NCBI GenBank assembly: GCA_028023455.1
Contig: JAQFVV010012418.1
Coordinates: forward strand, 10,111,279-10,175,278
Length of the DNA stretch: 64,000 bases
Direction of reading: 5' to 3'
Origin: Epiperipatus broadwayi
Lineage: Eukaryota > Onychophora > Udeonychophora > Euonychophora > Peripatidae
A program made the translations under genes and the position numbers. The notes below the pieces were generated by a model. That model had not been told where the DNA came from. It made no database searches and was given only the letters and a program-made list of their open reading frames with translations. Positions 36,029 to 47,834 of the stretch are shown here, in pieces (within the stretch, counting starts at the first letter, position 1; each line of letters begins with the position of its first letter).

Positions 36029-36893
36029 AAAGAAACAAACTGCCAATGAAGTAGAAAGACTTCATGACACAAAAGCATCAACAATATCAATGGCAATAAA
36101 ATGCCAAGAATCCAAAGCTTACCCTGAGCATGAGATCTGTGAATATAATGATAGCATCCAGAACAAATCACTCTTAGTTCAAATGAATATTTCAGAAGAA
36201 AACTGTCATGACTATCATTTTACCATACAGCAGAGCAATGAAGTAGAAGATCATTGCAGCATTACTAAAGTGCTTGAACCTGATCCAAAAATCTTAGAAA
36301 GAGAAGAGGATATGGATCATGTGAAATATAAATTAAATTCTGAGTCTCAGGACTTGAAAGAAACACAGTCAACTGATAATACTGAATGTCTAGATAAATT
36401 AAGACTTCAGATTTCTTGTATTAATAACAAGTTAAATCATGAACTCATGAAACTTGAGATGACTCCACTATCTAAAGATATAATAGATGAATACAACAGT
36501 GAAATGTATTTTGAGTCATCCCATCATATTTGTTTTTACTCCCAAAACAAAAGTAAAACATTTCATCAACAAGGTGTTGATAAATTGTATGACAACCATC
36601 TGATAATATCATTATCAATGATAATATTTAATGGAAAAGAAGGTTGTCTTAATAGAAGGTTTAATTTAGAAGATATGAATGAAGGCAATAGATTTAATTG
36701 TCTTAAGTGTAAATTATGGTGTATGAAGCATCACCATAATCCTGAAGATGAACAAATTATAAAAAGTCTTCAGACAATAATAAAGATATTTATAATACAA
36801 GCTAAGAGACAGAAAGGTTCACAATTCCATAGGTTGTGTAATACTTATGAAGGTCCCTTCACATTCATTGAACATGTTAATGGATGTGCTTAA
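35979..36893 (+). CDS. Second LTR-element frame, ends in a GPF-like segment
   Basis: A 304-codon frame lying +1 relative to the upstream frame and overlapping it by 50 nt. This is the layout expected if translation continues by frameshifting, or if one indel split a single longer frame. The sequence is Glu/Lys/Asn-rich with Cys and His scattered, and no protease, RT or integrase core motif is seen. The last 35 or so residues, KGSQFHRLCNTYEGPFTFIE and on, resemble the GPY/F module at the end of Gypsy integrases. They are followed after the stop by coding-like KHIYKEGLHGLRL in frame, so a stop may have been acquired. Probably a chimeric remnant left by deletion of pol. Confidence 0.5.
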   Translation: MIMLRKKMQVEIKVVVEKKQTANEVERLHDTKASTISMAIKCQESKAYPEHEICEYNDSIQNKSLLVQMNISEENCHDYHFTIQQSNEVEDHCSITKVLEPDPKILEREEDMDHVKYKLNSESQDLKETQSTDNTECLDKLRLQISCINNKLNHELMKLEMTPLSKDIIDEYNSEMYFESSHHICFYSQNKSKTFHQQGVDKLYDNHLIISLSMIIFNGKEGCLNRRFNLEDMNEGNRFNCLKCKLWCMKHHHNPEDEQIIKSLQTIIKIFIIQAKRQKGSQFHRLCNTYEGPFTFIEHVNGCA

Positions 36894-36896
36894 AAA

Positions 36897-37320
36897 GTAA
36901 AGCACATATATAAGGAAGGACTTCATGGATTACGACTTTGGGATGTGACAATGGACTTTCAGTAATGATAGAATCCATTAGGCTATTCTTTTAGGAGAAT
37001 AAATGTATATATGTATATAAATAATTGAAGTTGATATTAATAATAATAAAATGCATCAAGTTAACCAAAGTATAAAAAAAAAAATACTTACAGGTTTATT
37101 AGAGTACAAGTTATGGTTAGTTAAATAAGTAATAATGGTAGATCAATTAAGCATCATGATAATGCAATCCGATGTTGACACTACTTATAAAATGCAAGTC
37201 CATTATTATATATTTTGATATGGATATATATAAATAAGACATTTATTTTATATAGCATGATGTTGTTAAATTGTAATAACAATCAGCATTAAGCCAATGC
37301 ACATGTGCTTTGTGGATATA
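36897..37320. other. LTR-element interior, non-coding
   Basis: AT-rich spacer without recognisable motifs. It occupies the place where RT, RNase H and integrase would lie in an autonomous relative. Confidence 0.6.
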
Positions 37321-37321
37321 T

Positions 37322-37630
37322 ATATGGATACAAGAAAAGATAGAGTAAAAGTTTATAAACAACTTGTTAAAAAAAAAGGCCAGTCAAAGAAATAAAAATG
37401 TGAAGACAACTTCACACAAATTCAAAATTGGGGATCAAGTTTTTATAAAAACACCTCATATGAGTAAACCCCAAGAGAGCAAATATCAAAAGTTTTACCA
37501 TCAATATGAAGGACCTTATACTATCATAAAGCAAACAGGTCCCAATGCATTCTGGATAAATATAAAGGGAGACATTAAAGGCACTTACAATGCTAGAGCT
37601 TTAAAACCCTATTTTGGTCAAACGAATTAA
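37322..37630 (+). pseudogene. Integrase C-terminal GPY/F domain fragment
   Basis: The open frame 37364-37630 gives FKIGDQVFIKTP, then YHQYEGPYTIIKQTGPNAFW and ALKPYF. This is the GPY/F module that ends Ty3/Gypsy integrases and helps DNA binding and multimerisation. Upstream, 37322-37375 reads RKDRVKVYKQLVKKK in an adjoining frame, the usual lead-in, so an A-run indel breaks it. The catalytic DDE core is absent. This is the best evidence for Gypsy affinity. Confidence 0.8.
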
Positions 37631-38236
37631 TAATGTTTTACCACATTTTACTTATGTATAAAGTAAAATATTGAAAGAAAAGATAACTTGGAATAGGTAA
37701 GGAGAGAAAAAGTTTTCATTTAAAAGTATATAGGTATATATATGTATAAGGATGTGTATAAGTCAAAAAAGACATTAATTTTCTTTGATGAGGGTATGTT
37801 AAGCAATTAAAATTAATTCTTAGGATACCTGAAAACTAAAACTGTTTTAAGAGTTAATCCATGCTGAATGATGGATGTTCTTATGTTTTGGATAGTTCTC
37901 AAAAAAGTCCATGAGTCTTAAAGAAAAGCAGGATGGAGACTACCAAACAAATATATGTGTCATCTATAAAAGAGGCACATAACAATGAATCCATTAAAGA
38001 AAAATAAAAAAGGGAGAAAAAGAAAGAACCCTATATATATAAACCTCCTTGTCCTTCTGGTTAAACTGAATGATGTTTAGTATAGAGAAAAAGAAAAGGG
38101 TTAGAAAATAAAATAAATAATAAGGGTTGATAAAAGCAAGAAAGAAAAACAAGCTCCACAACTTTATATTTAATGCATACATTGACACACATTAAGTGTC
38201 CAAATTTTAATGGTAAATATAAAATTTGAACTTTTT

Positions 38237-38250
38237 AAGGGAGGGGGTAA
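38237..38250 (+). promoter_or_regulatory. Polypurine tract
   Basis: AAGGGAGGGGGTAA immediately precedes the 3' LTR, where it would prime plus-strand synthesis. Confidence 0.85.
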
Positions 38251-40200
38251 TGTGAGAGTACCATATGAGCCTCACCTAAAACAATTTGTGTTTCTTTGTG
38301 AATTTAACTGTGCCTATATCGAATCAACAGATATAAATAACTTACACCTATCTTAAGCTTTTCATGTATCAGCTATATACATAAACTAGTTAGTATTAAA
38401 AGAATAATTCTAAAAATGAATAATTCTAATTTGTTTATACACACACATAAATAAATGTTTCCAACTAATAGTATTTTTTTTATTAACCAAAACTTGACAT
38501 TTGACAAAGCCTTAAGTCAACATTGCATTTTTATCAGTTGAAACAAAGGAAATAAACGTTTGGGGTTCATTACAAATTGTATATTTTAAACAATAGAGCA
38601 TGAGCATGATTATGTGATATGCTTGCAGAAATTAATCCAGTATAAAAATGAACTAATATTGTTATAACAATAATCTTCTATTTAGTTATCAAGGCAAGAA
38701 CTACGTCTGTAAATTTAAATGTGTTCGAATTTAGAACACATTTAAGAAAAAAAAAAGAAGATTCAATATTTTAAAACCTGCTTCAAGTAATTAATTTACT
38801 GCCTTTTAATATTATAAAGAACTATAAAAAAATAATCAGTGAAATTAACAAGGTTATAAAAGTTATCAACGTCTTCGAAATGAGCTTTCAAAATATATAT
38901 TTAAGAAGACAAAAATTTATAAAGATGTTCTTTGGCTAGATAATTTATGCCAGGGATTTCTGCTGATGTTTTAAACCTGAACATGTAAATTTATTCCTAC
39001 TTAATCAATGCCTAAAATATAATCGTCGTAATTCTCATTTAAAAAGCTGCCTTAATATTGGAGTATTATATTGAAGAAGATGTTAAATATTTTACTACGC
39101 AAATATTTAAAGAATGAATATCTGGATTGCCTCTTCAAAGGATGATCAATGAACTTTATGTTTCAACATTCATCGTCATTTTATTTCGTCTAAGGAGGGA
39201 TATAAAACCGTTATTCTTTCTCGTCTTGGATTACTTCATTGTGTATTTTAATAACCCTTAAACTTTATTTCCTTTGTGGATAATTATATTTACTTAGAAA
39301 AATTACTTCGTATATTAAAGTGGAGAACTGATAAGATGAACATTTTATTTTTTTTATTTATTTAATAAAATTTAGATGTTGATATTTTGATATATACTCT
39401 GATGAAAATGACAGCTGACTAAGGTAAAAGTTTTTAAATTATTTCAATTTGGAAGTAAGTTTTATTATATTCCAAATTGAATCTTACCTGACAATTAACA
39501 TAATTTCTTTTTAAACATAAATAACTAATATCAGAATACATTCTATTATTAATCTAGTGTGAATGGATGTTATCTTATATAGGCATATAACACACACTGA
39601 ATCATTTTAATGACACAATAGGTAGATTTATAATGTATCATGTGTATTATTTATTATACACATGATTTTAAATTATATATATGTAAATGATTACATTATG
39701 TTTTTTCTGAATGTTAAATAATTTATTATTGTATTTAAATATAAGCACAGATTATGATTCTAAATTTTAATATTTTTATTATTTATGAGATAATATTTTT
39801 GTTTCTATTACGGATTAAAATGTGTTAAACTTGATTTTAAAATTAAACAGGTCTCGTTTGTTTATTTTATTTAGTCATTTTATAAAACCAATAATTATAA
39901 ATATACATACTCATGCATATATATATTGAATCAACTTAGTGATTTAATATTTATAAAAAAGTTATATATAGCTTATACTAAATTTATCATTACTATGGGA
40001 TATTTGTGGAAATGCCTGAAGAGAGTCGATTGCAATTTCTACTCTGAGCTCAAATTCCGAGAGTAATGAGGTTATTAATAGAGGAGTGGATTGGATTATA
40101 TTTTAAACCACATCATCCATGGCATTCTATAAGAAGACTCAAAGTCTGACTATAGTTAGATGCAACTTCCTCGAGTTCTGAAAAGGATCGTCCCGTTATA
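38251..40200 (+). repeat. 3' LTR
   Basis: Begins TGTGAGAGTACC and ends at ...GTCCCGTTATA. Compared with the 5' LTR there are about 30 differences, mostly transitions and homopolymer length changes plus one roughly 9-bp insertion near 39780. TATAAAA is at 39201-39207 and AATAAA at 39364-39369. Confidence 0.9.
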
Positions 40201-40204
40201 ATAT

Positions 40205-40340
40205 ATATGTTTTCCTTTAGGTTGATTTTCACTTGAGAAGGTCTATTTGTAGTATATGAAACCATGGTTGTGTAAGGATTTTGGTAAAATTTTGAATTTA
40301 ATCTAGTATTGTATTGTTTTATGATTTTGCATTTTTATTT
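40205..40340 (+). mobile_element. PLE2 right-arm 3' tail, separated by the LTR insertion
   Basis: atgttttcctttaggttgat and the following bases are the reverse complement of 27236-27360 in the PLE2 left arm. This is the downstream part of the arm whose codons end at 33086. Confidence 0.85.
40225..40275 (+). ncRNA. Hammerhead-like motif in PLE2 right tail, degenerate
   Basis: TTGAGAA (40233-40239), G, GTCTA, loop, TATAT, GAA, ACCATGGT. This matches the left-arm motif except that TAGAT has become TATAT, which weakens stem II. C3 and G8 of the core are changed as in the left arm. Probably inactive. Confidence 0.4.
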
Positions 40341-40391
40341 TTGCTAGTATAGTGTTAGACAGTTTTGGTTATATATAATAGTAAATTTATA

Positions 40392-40397
40392 GCATAA

Positions 40398-40489
<92 letters not shown>
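40392..40489. repeat. Long (TA)n microsatellite
   Basis: About 48 uninterrupted TA dinucleotides. Confidence 0.98.
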
Positions 40490-40492
<3 letters not shown>

Positions 40493-43400
40493 GAGTATTC
40501 AGACTTAATCAAAATATTAAAAAAAATAAATAAAGAAGTTTGTTGATCTTGTTTGGTTTTTTTTTTCATTTGATAAATGGATAATGGGAGATCTTGAAAA
40601 TATAGATTTAAATTAATAACCATGACAACTTAAAGCTTTTTAAATAGTATTATTTACTGCCAATTCTAACTTAAAAATCCTAAATTTGTTATAACCAAAC
40701 TCAAGAAAAAATATAGACAAATAAATAAATTTTGGAAATAATTCAGTGTGACATAAAAAGTTTACTTGAATAGGATCAGTATTATTTTTATATATTTTAA
40801 TTTCTGTTATTGCAGTCACTATAGTAACATTATTACACATAATTAAATGTTTTTTTATGTGTCAGATATTTTTATTTGTAAATTAATTTTAAAAAAATTA
40901 TTATTATTAAAAAACATATGTAAATTATTTATATTTATAAAATGTATTGAGATTGTAATATTGATTCTTTATTTTGGTTTAAAGATAATAAAGAAAAATC
41001 ATATCGAACTTGGATTTCATTTCAATGTATTCATTTCTCTCCAAACTTACATTGCACTTGCAAAACAAAGTGGGAAATTTACTGGAACATATCTTTTGTC
41101 ATTGAGTGGTTTTGGAATACATTTCAATAGTTATTATGACAGCCATAACATCAGAAAGAGTGTAGTATTAATAGCCAGAAAAGACTGTAATAGAACTTCT
41201 CATCTTTTGGTCATTACTGAGAACAGATGTGTTTCTCAGTTCTTTAAAAAAAAATTCTTTAAAACTTTATTTTTAAATTGTTAACCTATAAAATATGGAA
41301 GAATAGAAAGTTAATTATTTGCCCATTCATTTGAGGGGCAGCTTGCTGAAGAAGTTTCAGAGAGGATGGCAGCAAAAATGTGAAAGAAGGAAAACCTATT
41401 AAAAATGTGTTGTATGGCAAATTGGCTATTTTAAATAAAAAAGATTCCAGGTGTTAAAAATCCAAATGTAACTATTATTATATTCGATGGATATTATGTT
41501 TCAAGCCAAGAAAATATGCAGAATCAATTGGATTAATTCATATTATTAATAAGCAATTTAACTTCCACTGTCCTAATTGAAAAAGAAGAAGAAAAAAGAA
41601 AAAGGCTAGTATTAAATTCTTCACTTGATTTCATGACATTATGTTTTTTTGAGAAATTCTATCTGAACATTATCGTTAGTGAAAGGAAACACTGAGAGTT
41701 CAACTTATCTTTTCTCTACTCAAGGAAATAAATGATCTCTACATCTTAGGATTAAAAATAAGGAAGTTACGACGGATAAACGAGAATAGACTTTTACTTA
41801 GGGTATGATTTTTTTTTTGTTATGCATATGTGTGCATATTTTTAAAAGAATAATTTATATTTTATTCTAAATAATAAATAGCATATATTTAGGTATAATA
41901 GAATTTATGCAATAAAATGCTCAGAGAGATTCCTTTACTGATTATTTAAATTCTTGTCTGAGTATATATATATTAATGTAATCCGATGTTTTTCAAATAT
42001 CCAATTTGATTTTTGTATATGTAAAATTTAGTTTGAAATATCGGACAGAAAAGAGGTTTAAATATTTTGTTTTATTTTATATTTGTTTATCGATTATTAT
42101 ATTAATGAAAAAATAGAGTTCATTTTATTTGGTTACATATATAATTTTGGTATCTATTATTTAAAAATTTTCATTACGATATTCAAAATCTCTCCTTCCA
42201 TTCATTTTTTTATCCGTGTCATAATTGTTTTACCGCACATTTTAAAGTTAAACACATAAATCTTATCACTTTTGTTAATTTCAATCAATTACAAATATTG
42301 ATTAATCTTCTGTTGTATTTTATTATTAATGTTACCATTTTTGTTTATAATACAATAAATGGAGTTGATTTAAATGCTACGAATTGGTTTAATTCTTTCT
42401 TTGAATTGTATAAGATGATTTTATTATTTAAATTTCAGTCCAAGAGTCAAACTCAACTTGGTAAGTAAACTAAGATATAAAATATGGTAGGTTTTGTACA
42501 TAATCATTTTTTTAAATCTTATTTATAGATAAATTTTATATTTATTTCTGCATTTGAATATTATATATTATATATTTTTTAATTAATATTACAAGTAAGT
42601 CAATATCATTAGCTTAGAGTTGATTATTTCTTTGCTTATCTAGTCCCGTCATAAAAATCTAAATAGATCATATTTTGTCATTGGTTTTCTCTAAAGTAGA
42701 TCATATTTTGTCATTGGTTTTCTCTAAAGTGAAGATAACAAATTTCATTGACTAGCTTAATTGAATATTATTTTTGATTTGAATAACAGTCAATTATAGT
42801 TATATAGCTTAATTGGTACCAAAATCAATCTCATATTTGATTGAAGATTCAAATAAATAATATTAATAATTATAAATTAATAAACATCCAATAAAAACTT
42901 AAGATATATTTTATATAATGTGATTGGGCAGTGTAGAGTTAGAAACCATCTACTAGATTTCTTGATAAGTGGAGTATTCCATTTTAAAATATAAATGAAG
43001 CAATAATTATGTCTCGCTTTATTGAAAGATCCAAATGAAATGTTTATACATTATATTTAGCATTTTATTAAACTAGATGTAAATTTGAGTAAAAGATTAT
43101 TTTGTTTCAACATTTAAAGTAGTGTATAGGTTTTAATAATGTTTCGTAAAATGCAGTTATAATTAGTTAGAGATTAATCTATTTAAATAAAATGCAGTGT
43201 CATTAAATATTAAAGTAAATTTAAATTATTATAATAACAATAAATTAATAAAGCATGTTGAAAACTAATTTGGTTATTGATTCAAATTAACTTTTATTCA
43301 ATTACTAATCAAATAGTTATCTTAATCACATATTATTGTTTAGGGTAATGATATATGATTTCACTGCTTATTGCAGTTTATTTTGTAATTGTGATAGATT

Positions 43401-43930
43401 TGTTGATGTCTGGAGTAAATAATCTCATTATTATTTCATTTTACACATAACCTGAACGAATTAAGCCGATTGAACTAGATTAGATTAAATTAGATTAGAT
43501 TTTATTCAGATCAGATTGATCGTTCACCAGCACACGCAAATTTATCTGTTACAATATATATATATCTGTTATCAATATATATATATATATATATATAAAC
43601 AATCAGCACAAACTGAATTCCATTTTAATGCAATCCAAGTATTGATATGGAAGACTGAATTTATACAATAATAACTATAAAAATAACATTTTATTCTTTA
43701 TAAAGATAAAGAAATCCAGGTTGAAACTGGCTCAACTTAATATTCCCAAAATAGAATCAATCCAAAAACTTATATGTAAAACATGTATAGATAATAACTG
43801 CAAGAATGAAATTACTTTTAAAACTAATTTTTTATTGTGCTAAAAAAAAATTTATATTTACATTTATGGAAAATTTGGTTTGAATTCAATAAGCAACATG
43901 GAATAGACAAATACAATGTTTATAGATTAC
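40490..43930. other. AT-rich non-coding sequence with minor repeats
   Basis: A 145-codon plus-strand frame at 40847-41284 starts with a Leu/Ile/Lys run and has no recognisable domain, so I do not call it. A 33-bp unit (tagatcatattttgtcattg...) is tandemly duplicated at 42664-42729, and (TA)n occurs at 43550-43600. Confidence 0.45.
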
Positions 43931-44116
43931 GCTTTCACTTTCAAACACTTAAGATTCACCCATACAAAAGTGTTTGGGTTCGAAAAGATAGATTGCCATT
44001 CTATCTTTTCCAAAGACTTTATCATGTGGTTGAAGTGTTAGTATTCACTCATTTTATATTTAAAATCCAAAGTGCATGTGCAACAGTTTAATGCTGTTTA
44101 AATATTATTGTTTATA
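43931..44116 (+). repeat. Dispersed repeat with hairpin, copy 1
   Basis: About 186 bp, nearly identical to 44266-44451. It contains a hairpin with 10-bp arms, AAAAGATAGA (43983-43992) and TCTATCTTTT (44000-44009), preceded by gggttcga. It reads through as an 84-codon frame starting upstream, but the second copy shifts and breaks it, so coding is unlikely. Confidence 0.8.
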
Positions 44117-44265
44117 AAAAACATCGTGCTATATAAAATAATTGACTTATTTACATACATTTAATTTCAAATAAGAATGATGTATCATAAATTCTAATAA
44201 ATTTCACCAGTGTCATTCATTCAAGCATATAAAAGTAATTTAAAGTGATTATTTAATAACTTCAT

Positions 44266-44451
44266 GCTTTCACTTTCAAACACTTAAGATTCACCCATAC
44301 AAAAGCGTTTGGGTTCGAAAAGATAGATGGCCATTCTATCTTTTCCAAAGACTTTATCATGTGGCTGAAGTGTTAGTATTCATTCATTTTATATTTAAAA
44401 TCCAAAGCACATGTGCAACAGTTTAATGCTGTTTAAATATTATTATTTACA
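44266..44451 (+). repeat. Dispersed repeat with hairpin, copy 2
   Basis: Matches copy 1 with about eight substitutions. The hairpin is preserved with a one-base change in or next to the loop. Confidence 0.8.
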
Positions 44452-45795
44452 TATATAATAGTAAATAATATGATAATTGTGTTGGGGAAAATAACCAGAC
44501 TCCATTTAGCATTAACAATGTTTGGAAGGGCAAATACCTGATGTTTGTTTTTAATTTTTGAGATTTTTTTGAATAACAGTGATTGCAATTTTTTAGATGT
44601 AGGGTTGAAGCAACAACAGCATCTTATGAACCTAAGGGTATACATAAGGAAAATGGTGATTCTAATTAAAGGAAAAAAGCCTATTTTTATACCATCAGTA
44701 AGAGGAACACTAGAAGAAATATGAGATTTACTAATTGACTCAATGATATTTCTATATATGAGAAGAGCAGGACAGTGGATTAAAAATGGTGTATTGTTTT
44801 TTCACACTAATGACAAAGAGAGCAAACTGGATCAATATTAGTAAAGAACCTTCTTTGTGATAAGAAATGATTAGTAGAGTGAGCCTCCAAATTGATTTTG
44901 ATAATGAAATCAAGATATTTTGGCTTTAAATACCAGAATTTGAATTTTTTGATTATTTGTTTATTAGTGATTTTAAGAAAAGATGGAGAAGGATGAGATT
45001 GTCTAGTACTGTGCACCATGTTGTAGGATGAATTTATTCTTTATAGATATAAAGTATATTACATTTAAATTAACTCACCTCAAAATTTTCAAGGTTGAAT
45101 TGTTAAGAATTGACTTTAATAACTTTGCAAATGTCCAATATCTTTATTAATACATAATATAAAAAAATGTAGCATGAAATATATATCAACCTATAAACTT
45201 TTTAATATTACATATTTATAAAAATATTTAACATTTGCAAGTTTATTAAAATGAATACTTAGGGGTTTTATTTTAGGAAAATTAAAGTTGAATCAGTGTC
45301 AGTATGGCATTGTTTATATGTATAATACATAATATATTATTTTCAGTATTAAGATTCACTCTCTTGTCTTCCATGTATGTTTTTAAATTGCAGGCAAAGT
45401 GGGATTTCTTTTGTTTGGTGATCAATTAGATGAGTTTTTGCAAGATGTTACCATTTTAAAATAAAATCACTCTCAATATATTTAAATATTTTATCATGTA
45501 AATTGTCTAATGTTACAAATTCATTAAAGACACTGGATATTCTTTCATAAATGGAAATATTATGTTGAGTCATGTAGAATTATTTACATCTACAATGAAT
45601 ACAATTTCTTTCTCATATTTATCATTGTCTAAATTTATCTTTTATATAACTTCATGAATTGCAGACAAAATGGAATTCATTTTGTCTGATTTACAGTGAG
45701 AAGTTAATATTGTTTATTAAACACATACAAGTATTAAAAATATTTGCACTCTCTATATAATAAAAAAAATAATATTTTTTCATGAAAGATTATAG
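44452..45795. other. AT-rich non-coding sequence
   Basis: Nothing recognised. Confidence 0.45.
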
Positions 45796-45968
45796 TTATT
45801 ATTTGTGTATAAGCCAATAAACATCACATGATCACCATTTCTTATGCTTGCTTATAACTGTTATTAAAACAAGCCAAACTCTCTATATGTATTGCCACTC
45901 AGTGCAAGCCAGAATAATCACTGGATGCCAGAAGACTTGAACATAAAATATCCATCTAGTGTCTATTT

Positions 45969-46027
45969 ATCCAAGATCCTCAGACTAGTTTTTGGCTTGT
46001 GGTTTTTGTCAGTGAGCAGCCTTGGAT
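45969..46027 (-). ncRNA. Hammerhead ribozyme relic, left copy
   Basis: The minus strand keeps stem III ACUAGU and the stem I blocks, but the core reads CUGACAA (G8 lost) and AAAA replaces GAAA. Predicted inactive. Confidence 0.6.
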
Positions 46028-46195
46028 CTGAGAGCACTGCACCTAGATCTTAGGATCTATATAAGCTAATGAGCTTGGATTGAAAGTATTATAGTGTTTT
46101 CAATTTAAGACTCATAGTTTTGTAGTTAAGTAGAGATAAAAGGTGGCTGCTGGAGGGTTGCATTAGATCCTAAGATCTAGCTGCAGTGCTCTCAG

Positions 46196-46254
46196 ATCCA
46201 AGACTTCTCACTGATGAAAGCTACAAGCCAGAAACTAGTCTGGGGATATTGGAT
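46196..46254 (+). ncRNA. Hammerhead ribozyme, right copy
   Basis: Both core boxes are intact (CUGAUGA and GAAAC), as is ACUAGUC. The outer stem I AUCCAA/UUGGAU and a wobble-rich inner stem remain, but stem II is AGC/GCC with only two Watson-Crick pairs. It may have weak activity or none. Confidence 0.65.
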
Positions 46255-46370
46255 GAGTAGGCACTAGATGTGTATTTTATGCACAAGCCTTCTGGCATCT
46301 CTTGATTATTCTGGCTTGCACTGAGTGGCAATACGTATAGAGAGTTTTGCCTGTTTTATTGTTTGTGTAT

Positions 46371-47834
46371 TTATTGACATTTATAAATTAATACCGAATA
46401 TTAAAAATGATTTATTTACTATCATAAAATGGGCTTGCCTATTATAAATAAATTTTAACTATATCTGTGCGATTTTAAATTGTCTTTTACCCACTTATTT
46501 TTTAAATTTAATTTAAATGGATTAAATTATATATATAAATAATTCCAACAAAAGCAATAAAGTGAATTTTTATTCTGTTTTAAGTTAACATTTTTTTTTT
46601 TTACTATTATAATGTTTTTTAAAAGGAAATGTTGTTCCTTCTGGTTTTTCTAAAAATACTTTTGTTCTAGTTTTAAAGTAACATAAACCATAAAAGACTT
46701 GTCAATAAGTAGGAAAGACATATAACAAAATGCTTCATAACCTATAATTAATCTGATAAAATTCACATTTTGGTTTGAAAAAAAAAGGGGGCGAGGAAAT
46801 ATCAGTAGTATATTAAAAATAAAGTAAGGCTAAATAATAATAACCAGACTTTTTAAAATAATCTAAAATTTATATTGTTTGCATGCTAAATATAGGAATA
46901 CTATTATCCAAAGATAAGTCTAGTTATTTATTAATAAAGTAATTAAACAGTGATAGGCATAGTTTATTTTATTGACTCGCATTAACTTTTAAAACTTTCA
47001 CGATGAATTTCGGAATACTATGTATATATATATAATCATTAAAATATACTATATATATAATGAAGTGTTTTCTAGTTTCAAAAGTATTTTTTTTCCAGAT
47101 TAAGATAAAAAAAAGTCAAGAAATTAGTGATTAGTTTACTTTTTTCTATACTAACAAGCTTTTAACTTGTTTAGATATTTCTAGTATATATATTACATTT
47201 TTTTAAAAATATATTATTAACATTATTAATTATTTTTATCAATAGTTAGTAACAATGTCTTATTGCTTTTTTTTTTCATATAAATGATCTCACCTGGACA
47301 AGTTTACGATTTCTATCTTAATAATGCCGATTATGCAATCAATTCATCAGAGCTACTCACAAATGAATATGACCATTGACATTAAAAAAAAAAAGATAAA
47401 AAATAAAATAATATACAAGAGGTGAGTTTTGTATGACCACCCAATCAATCTATGAAACCAAAAATGTTTGTTTATAAAAACATTGCTGTTACTTTAGCAT
47501 CGTCTTCAACAGACATTTCTTTCTGAATAAATTCAACATCATTAGTAGTTTTTCTTTGAATTATTTTCATCATCTAAAATTATTTGTTAAATATCTTTAA
47601 AAAAATTCATAGCTTATTTATATTTTTTAACTACACTTAACTGTAACTAATAGCACCCAGTATAATGTACAGTGAAGCCATGGATGCTAACCAAAAATAA
47701 ACATAAACAAATAAAAAACTGTAAAATCCATAAACTTATTACATTTTACAATACATAAGCATTCATTTTTCCATCTCTAAGTGCCAAATGTGATCACATT
47801 TTTTTAAAAAAAAAAAATTTATTAATAAATTTTA
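46371..47834. other. AT-rich non-coding sequence
   Basis: Nothing recognised. Confidence 0.45.

Larger units (their letters stand above)
33118..40200 (+). mobile_element. Non-autonomous Ty3/Gypsy-like LTR retrotransposon
   Basis: Two direct LTRs of about 1.94 kb flank a 3.2-kb interior. The interior has a primer-binding site after the 5' LTR, a purine tract before the 3' LTR, a coiled-coil gag-like frame, a second frame, and an integrase C-terminal (GPY/F) fragment. No protease, RT, RNase H or integrase catalytic motif is found, so it depends on a relative. It sits in the TA tract of the PLE2 tail. Flanks are atatat on both sides, which is compatible with a TSD but not decisive in a TA repeat. 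The LTRs differ at about 30 positions by my count, so the insertion is fairly young. Confidence 0.85.
45796..46370. mobile_element. Second retrozyme-like insertion, decayed head-to-head pair
   Basis: 45811-46058 matches the first part of the 466-bp unit in the same direction as the big array. From about 46059 to 46361 it matches in reverse, ending gcaatacgtatagagagttt. Divergence is clearly higher than within the array. Flanks ttattatttgtgtat (45796-45810) and ttattgtttgtgtat (46356-46370) look like a 15-bp TSD with one mismatch, although part of the right copy could belong to the unit. It has less than one unit in each direction. Confidence 0.8.

Noticed and set aside
40402-40623. Minus-strand frame with a long Tyr-Ile repeat
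   Set aside because: A translation of the (TA)n microsatellite, not a gene.
40847-41284. 145-codon plus-strand open frame
   Set aside because: The N-terminal half is a low-complexity Ile/Leu/Lys/Phe run from AT-rich DNA and no domain is recognised. Base composition does not change at its borders.
43837-44091. 84-codon open frame over the 44-kb repeat
   Set aside because: The duplicated copy at 44.27 kb does not keep the frame open, and the segment is a dispersed repeat with a hairpin.
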